56,551 nt of DNA. Source: Bryobacterales bacterium. Lineage in GTDB: Bacteria > Acidobacteriota > Terriglobia > Bryobacterales > Bryobacteraceae. The stretch spans positions 1-56,551 of the forward strand of contig JANXXL010000159.1 in assembly GCA_025350625.1 (NCBI GenBank), given 5' to 3'. Under the pieces are notes generated by a model that had not been told where the DNA came from, did not search any database, and worked only from the letters and a program-made list of their open reading frames with translations. Shown in pieces: positions 53,801 through 56,551 of this stretch (the stretch's first letter is position 1; every line of letters begins with the position of its first letter). Both the position numbers and the translations under genes were made by a program.

Positions 53801-54055
53801 GATATTTTCCGCATGCCCGTGTTCCGGGATTTGGATTTCTCGGTATTCAAGAACCAAAATCTCTGGGGCGAAAAGCTGAAGATGCAGTTCCGGGCGGAGA
53901 TGTTCAACATCCTGAACAATACCAACCTCTCGGCCAACACGTTCTCCAACACCTTTACGGGCACGGGAGCGCCGGTCTTGTCATTCGGGACTCCAACGGC
54001 TCCGACTGCCAACCAGTCCCGGCAGATCCAGTTCGGGCTCCGGTTGTTATTCTGA
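50810..54055 (+). CDS. TonB-dependent receptor, Oar-like (second paralogue)
   Basis: 1,081 residues, the same length as the first receptor. A signal peptide ([24 protein letters not shown]) is followed by the regulatory-like domain [30 protein letters not shown], the plug [39 protein letters not shown], and a barrel ending [11 protein letters not shown]. Sequence is closest to the third receptor. A 12-bp perfect palindrome CGCGGCGCCGCG (54058-54069) immediately follows the stop but lacks a T run. Ligand unknown. Confidence 0.88.
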   Translation: [1081 protein letters not shown]

Positions 54056-54099
54056 CCCGCGGCGCCGCGCAATCTCATTTACGAAAACGCAAACATGGC

Positions 54100-54152
54100 T
54101 TGACAACCATAAACTTTTATGGTCTAAATTTTAACACCGCCATTCGGCAAAG
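54100..54152 (+). promoter_or_regulatory. Promoter with central dyad for the third TonB receptor
   Basis: TTGACA at 54100-54105, a 17-bp spacer that contains a perfect inverted repeat CCATAAA-CT-TTTATGG (54107-54122), then TCTAAA at 54123-54128. The dyad centre lies 9.5 bp after the -35, exactly as in the second receptor's promoter. GCCATTCGGCAAAG (54139-54152) is a second conserved element. Such placement is typical of a repressor blocking RNA polymerase; the regulator is unknown. Confidence 0.65.
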
Positions 54153-54200
54153 TTACGGGGAGCCAAATGGCCAGATTGTTTTAATTGGGGAGATATCGCC

Positions 54201-56551
54201 ATGGGTGAAAAGCATTCTGGTAAGAGGACATTCGTCCGTTTAGCGATAGCGCTGATCTTTGGCGGGGTGCTGTCCTCGCCTGTGCATGCGCAGACGGTTG
54301 GCGGGACGATCTTGGGAATCGTTCAGGATCAGCAAGGCGGGGCGATTGGCAAGGCGGAGGTCTCCGCGCGCAGTCTGGATACGGGAGCGATCCGCAAAAC
54401 AACTACTGAAGACAACGGCGAGTATAGGATCGCGAGCATCCCTGCCGGTTCTTATGAGATCAGCATTACCGCCCCTGGATTTAAGACCGACGTCCGAAGC
54501 GGCATCGCGGTCACTGTGGGCGCCGACGTCGGGGTGAACTTCGCCATGACAGTGGGAGCGGTATCCGAAAAAGTGGAGGTCACCGCCGAAGCCGCGCAGG
54601 TAGATACGTCCAGTTCCGCCATGGGCGGCTTCGTGAATTCGGTCACCATCCGCGAGCTTCCGCTGAACGGCCGCGACTGGCTCCAACTCACGTTGTTGCA
54701 GCCGGGCGCCCTGCAAAACGCGGGCGAACCTCAGGCCGATACCTCCCGTGCCCAACGCGGCAACGGGCTGGCCATCTCCATTTCCGGCGGCCGCATTGTT
54801 GAAAACGTTTTTCGGATCGATGGGCTGGTGGTCAACGATTATGCCAATGCCGGTCCGGGCAGCTCCCTGCACGTCAACATGGGAGTGGATGCGATCCGCG
54901 AGTTTTCGGTGCTGACTAACAATTACTCCGCCGAATACGGCCGGGGCGCTAGTGGCGTGGTTAACGCCATTACCAAGTCGGGAACCAATGATTTTCACGG
55001 CAGCGCTTACTATTTCCACCGCAACAGCGCGGTCGACGCCAGGAACTTCTTCGATGGTCCGAAAATCGCGCCGTTTCGCCGGCATCAATATGGCGGCGCC
55101 ATTGGCGGCCCGATCCGTAAGGACAAAACCTTTTTCTTTACCAATTATGAAGCGCTGACGGAGGCAAAGGGCTTGTCTTTTTCAAGCGATACTCTCTCTC
55201 CCGATGCCCGTAATGGCATTCTCACCTCCGGTAGGGTCAATGTCGACAAGCGTATGCTTCCCTATCTGCAGCTCTATCCTTTGCCCAATACAGCGATTAC
55301 CGGCGATGTCGGGAAGTTCGCTTTCGACGCGGTCCGGTTAGGCGATGAGAAATATGTGATCGGCAAGTTGGATCACTACTTCTCTTCCGCCACTACACTC
55401 AACGGAAGCTATTCCTACGACAACACGACGGTGACTGCACCTTCTCCCTACAACCAGAAACTCACAGGCGCTCTCAGCCGCCGGCAGAACGTGGTTTTGA
55501 GTTTGCAGCACTTATTCTCCGCGACTCTGATAAACAATAGCCGCGTGGGCATTAGCCGGACCTGGGCCGGCAACGAGCTCGACTGCTGCGTCAAGCTCCC
55601 CTTGCTGGACGATCTTTCTCTCAGCTTCGTTCCGGGCGTACCCGTGGGGACTTTTAACACCACCGGGCTCAGGAACGGGTTTGGAGGGGTGGGCCAGGGC
55701 GGTTTGAACAAATTCTTTTACACCGCTCCGCAGTTTTATGACGATCTTTCGTGGACCAAGGGCCGCCACAGCATCCGCACTGGTTTCGCCTTCGAACGGG
55801 TTCTGGACAATCTGGATGAACGCAATCGTCCCAACGGGCTTTGGACCTTCAGCTCCATCAAGGACATGCTGACAGTAAATCCGAATCAATTCAGTGCGCA
55901 ATTCCCGGGCACAGATGGCATCCGCGGCCTGCGGAACTCCATTTTTGGAGGATACATTCAAGACGACTTCCGCATCCGTCCTAACCTCACCCTCAATCTG
56001 GGTGTGCGGTACGACATGTCCACCGTGATCAAGGAAGTGAATGGAAAGCTTGGCAATCTTCGCAACATCACCGACGCAAAGGTGACGCCGGGCGATCCCT
56101 ACTACAATAACCCTACGTTCAAAAACTTCGCGCCGCGTCTAGGCTTCGCCTGGGATCCTTTCAAGGACGGCAAGACTGCGATCCGGGGCGGCGTTGGAAT
56201 GTTCGATATCATCCCCTTGCCACATGTATTTGTCAGCATCGTCCCCCGATCTGCCCCGTATTATCTGGAGGGTTCCATATCCAATCCCCCGTCTTCAAGC
56301 TTTCCGAACCAAGCGCTCCCTTTGCTGACTCTGAAGACCGTCCAGGCTACGCACATCGAATTCGACCCCAGTCGTGCCTACAAAATACAATGGAACATGA
56401 ATATCCAGCGCCAGCTCACCCGCAGCATGGCCTTCACGGCGGGCTACGTAGGATCGGCGGGTGTGCACTTGACGCATACTATCTATGACACGAATCAGGT
56501 GCCTCCGTCGCTGGTGAAAATAGTAGATTCACACTATGTCTTTCCGGTCCC
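54201..56551 (+). CDS. TonB-dependent receptor, Oar-like (third paralogue, partial)
   Basis: The gene runs off the right edge; 783 codons are present. ATG at 54201 (GGGGAG upstream) gives a signal peptide ([22 protein letters not shown]). The regulatory-like domain ([30 protein letters not shown]) and plug ([39 protein letters not shown]) are almost identical to the second receptor, and the barrel is partly divergent (for example [19 protein letters not shown] there against [19 protein letters not shown] here). It is a recent tandem duplicate with its own promoter. Ligand unknown. Confidence 0.88.
   Translation, partial: [783 protein letters not shown]

Noticed and set aside
54058..54069. 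CGCGGCGCCGCG palindrome as a terminator of the second TonB receptor
   Set aside because: It has no loop and no T run; it may be only a chance GC palindrome.
54240..55088. 282-codon minus-strand frame in the third TonB receptor
   Set aside because: A matching antisense frame appears in the paralogues, as expected from the duplicated receptor DNA.

Overview
The window is GC-rich chromosomal DNA that most resembles an Acidobacteriota genome of the Solibacter/Bryobacter type. This is inferred from three 1,081-residue-class TonB-dependent receptors with an N-terminal carboxypeptidase-regulatory-like domain (Oar-like), many TPR, NIPSNAP and RidA-like secreted proteins, and short operons on both strands. 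I saw no tRNA, rRNA, insertion sequence, prophage or CRISPR array. The left edge cuts gatC and the right edge cuts the third TonB receptor.

Layout. 1-1096: gatC start, a DUF721/DciA-like gene and maf. 1079-7385 (minus): a MoxR ATPase, DUF58, BatA-like and VWA/GATase-like membrane operon. 7474-12209 (plus): an RND efflux pump with its adaptor. 12215-15811: PP2C phosphatase, TPR lipoprotein-like protein, a CxxC mini-protein and miaA. 15864-20550: a 674-residue TPR protein, a secreted alkaline-phosphatase-superfamily enzyme, an OmpH/Skp chaperone and a small membrane protein.

20698-25786 is the most unusual part: a complete five-gene type III-A (Csm) CRISPR effector operon, cas10-csm2-csm3-csm4-csm5. 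It has no cas1, cas2, cas6, csm6/CARF gene or array in the window. Its Cas10 has only 482 residues. It starts directly at the first palm domain, so it lacks the HD nuclease and the usual zinc-finger cysteines, but it keeps GGDD. Csm3 keeps the catalytic Asp. Csm2 carries about 108 residues of disordered, Arg/Gly/Pro-rich N-terminal extension. The parts seen predict crRNA-guided RNA cleavage and cyclic-oligoadenylate synthesis, with crRNA and any CARF effector supplied from elsewhere in the genome.

25855-43272 is mainly metabolism and envelope: cupin, DUF6282 hydrolase, DUF1330, an ExeA-like ATPase, two tandem signal peptidases I, mannose-1-phosphate guanylyltransferase, argD, deoC, a GAF-GAF-SpoIIE phosphatase, lysA, a secreted triple Rid-like protein, pdxS-pdxT, NIPSNAP, SDR, a degenerate GGDEF protein, OsmC, threonine dehydratase and a paired small DMT transporter. 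43324-47200 holds a GH63-type glycosidase, a secreted unknown and YraN. 47312-56551 holds three paralogous TonB receptors, the first divergent from the other two. The promoters of the second and third share a dyad centred at the same place between the -35 and -10 regions.

All calls come from reading translations and motifs by eye; no database search was run.
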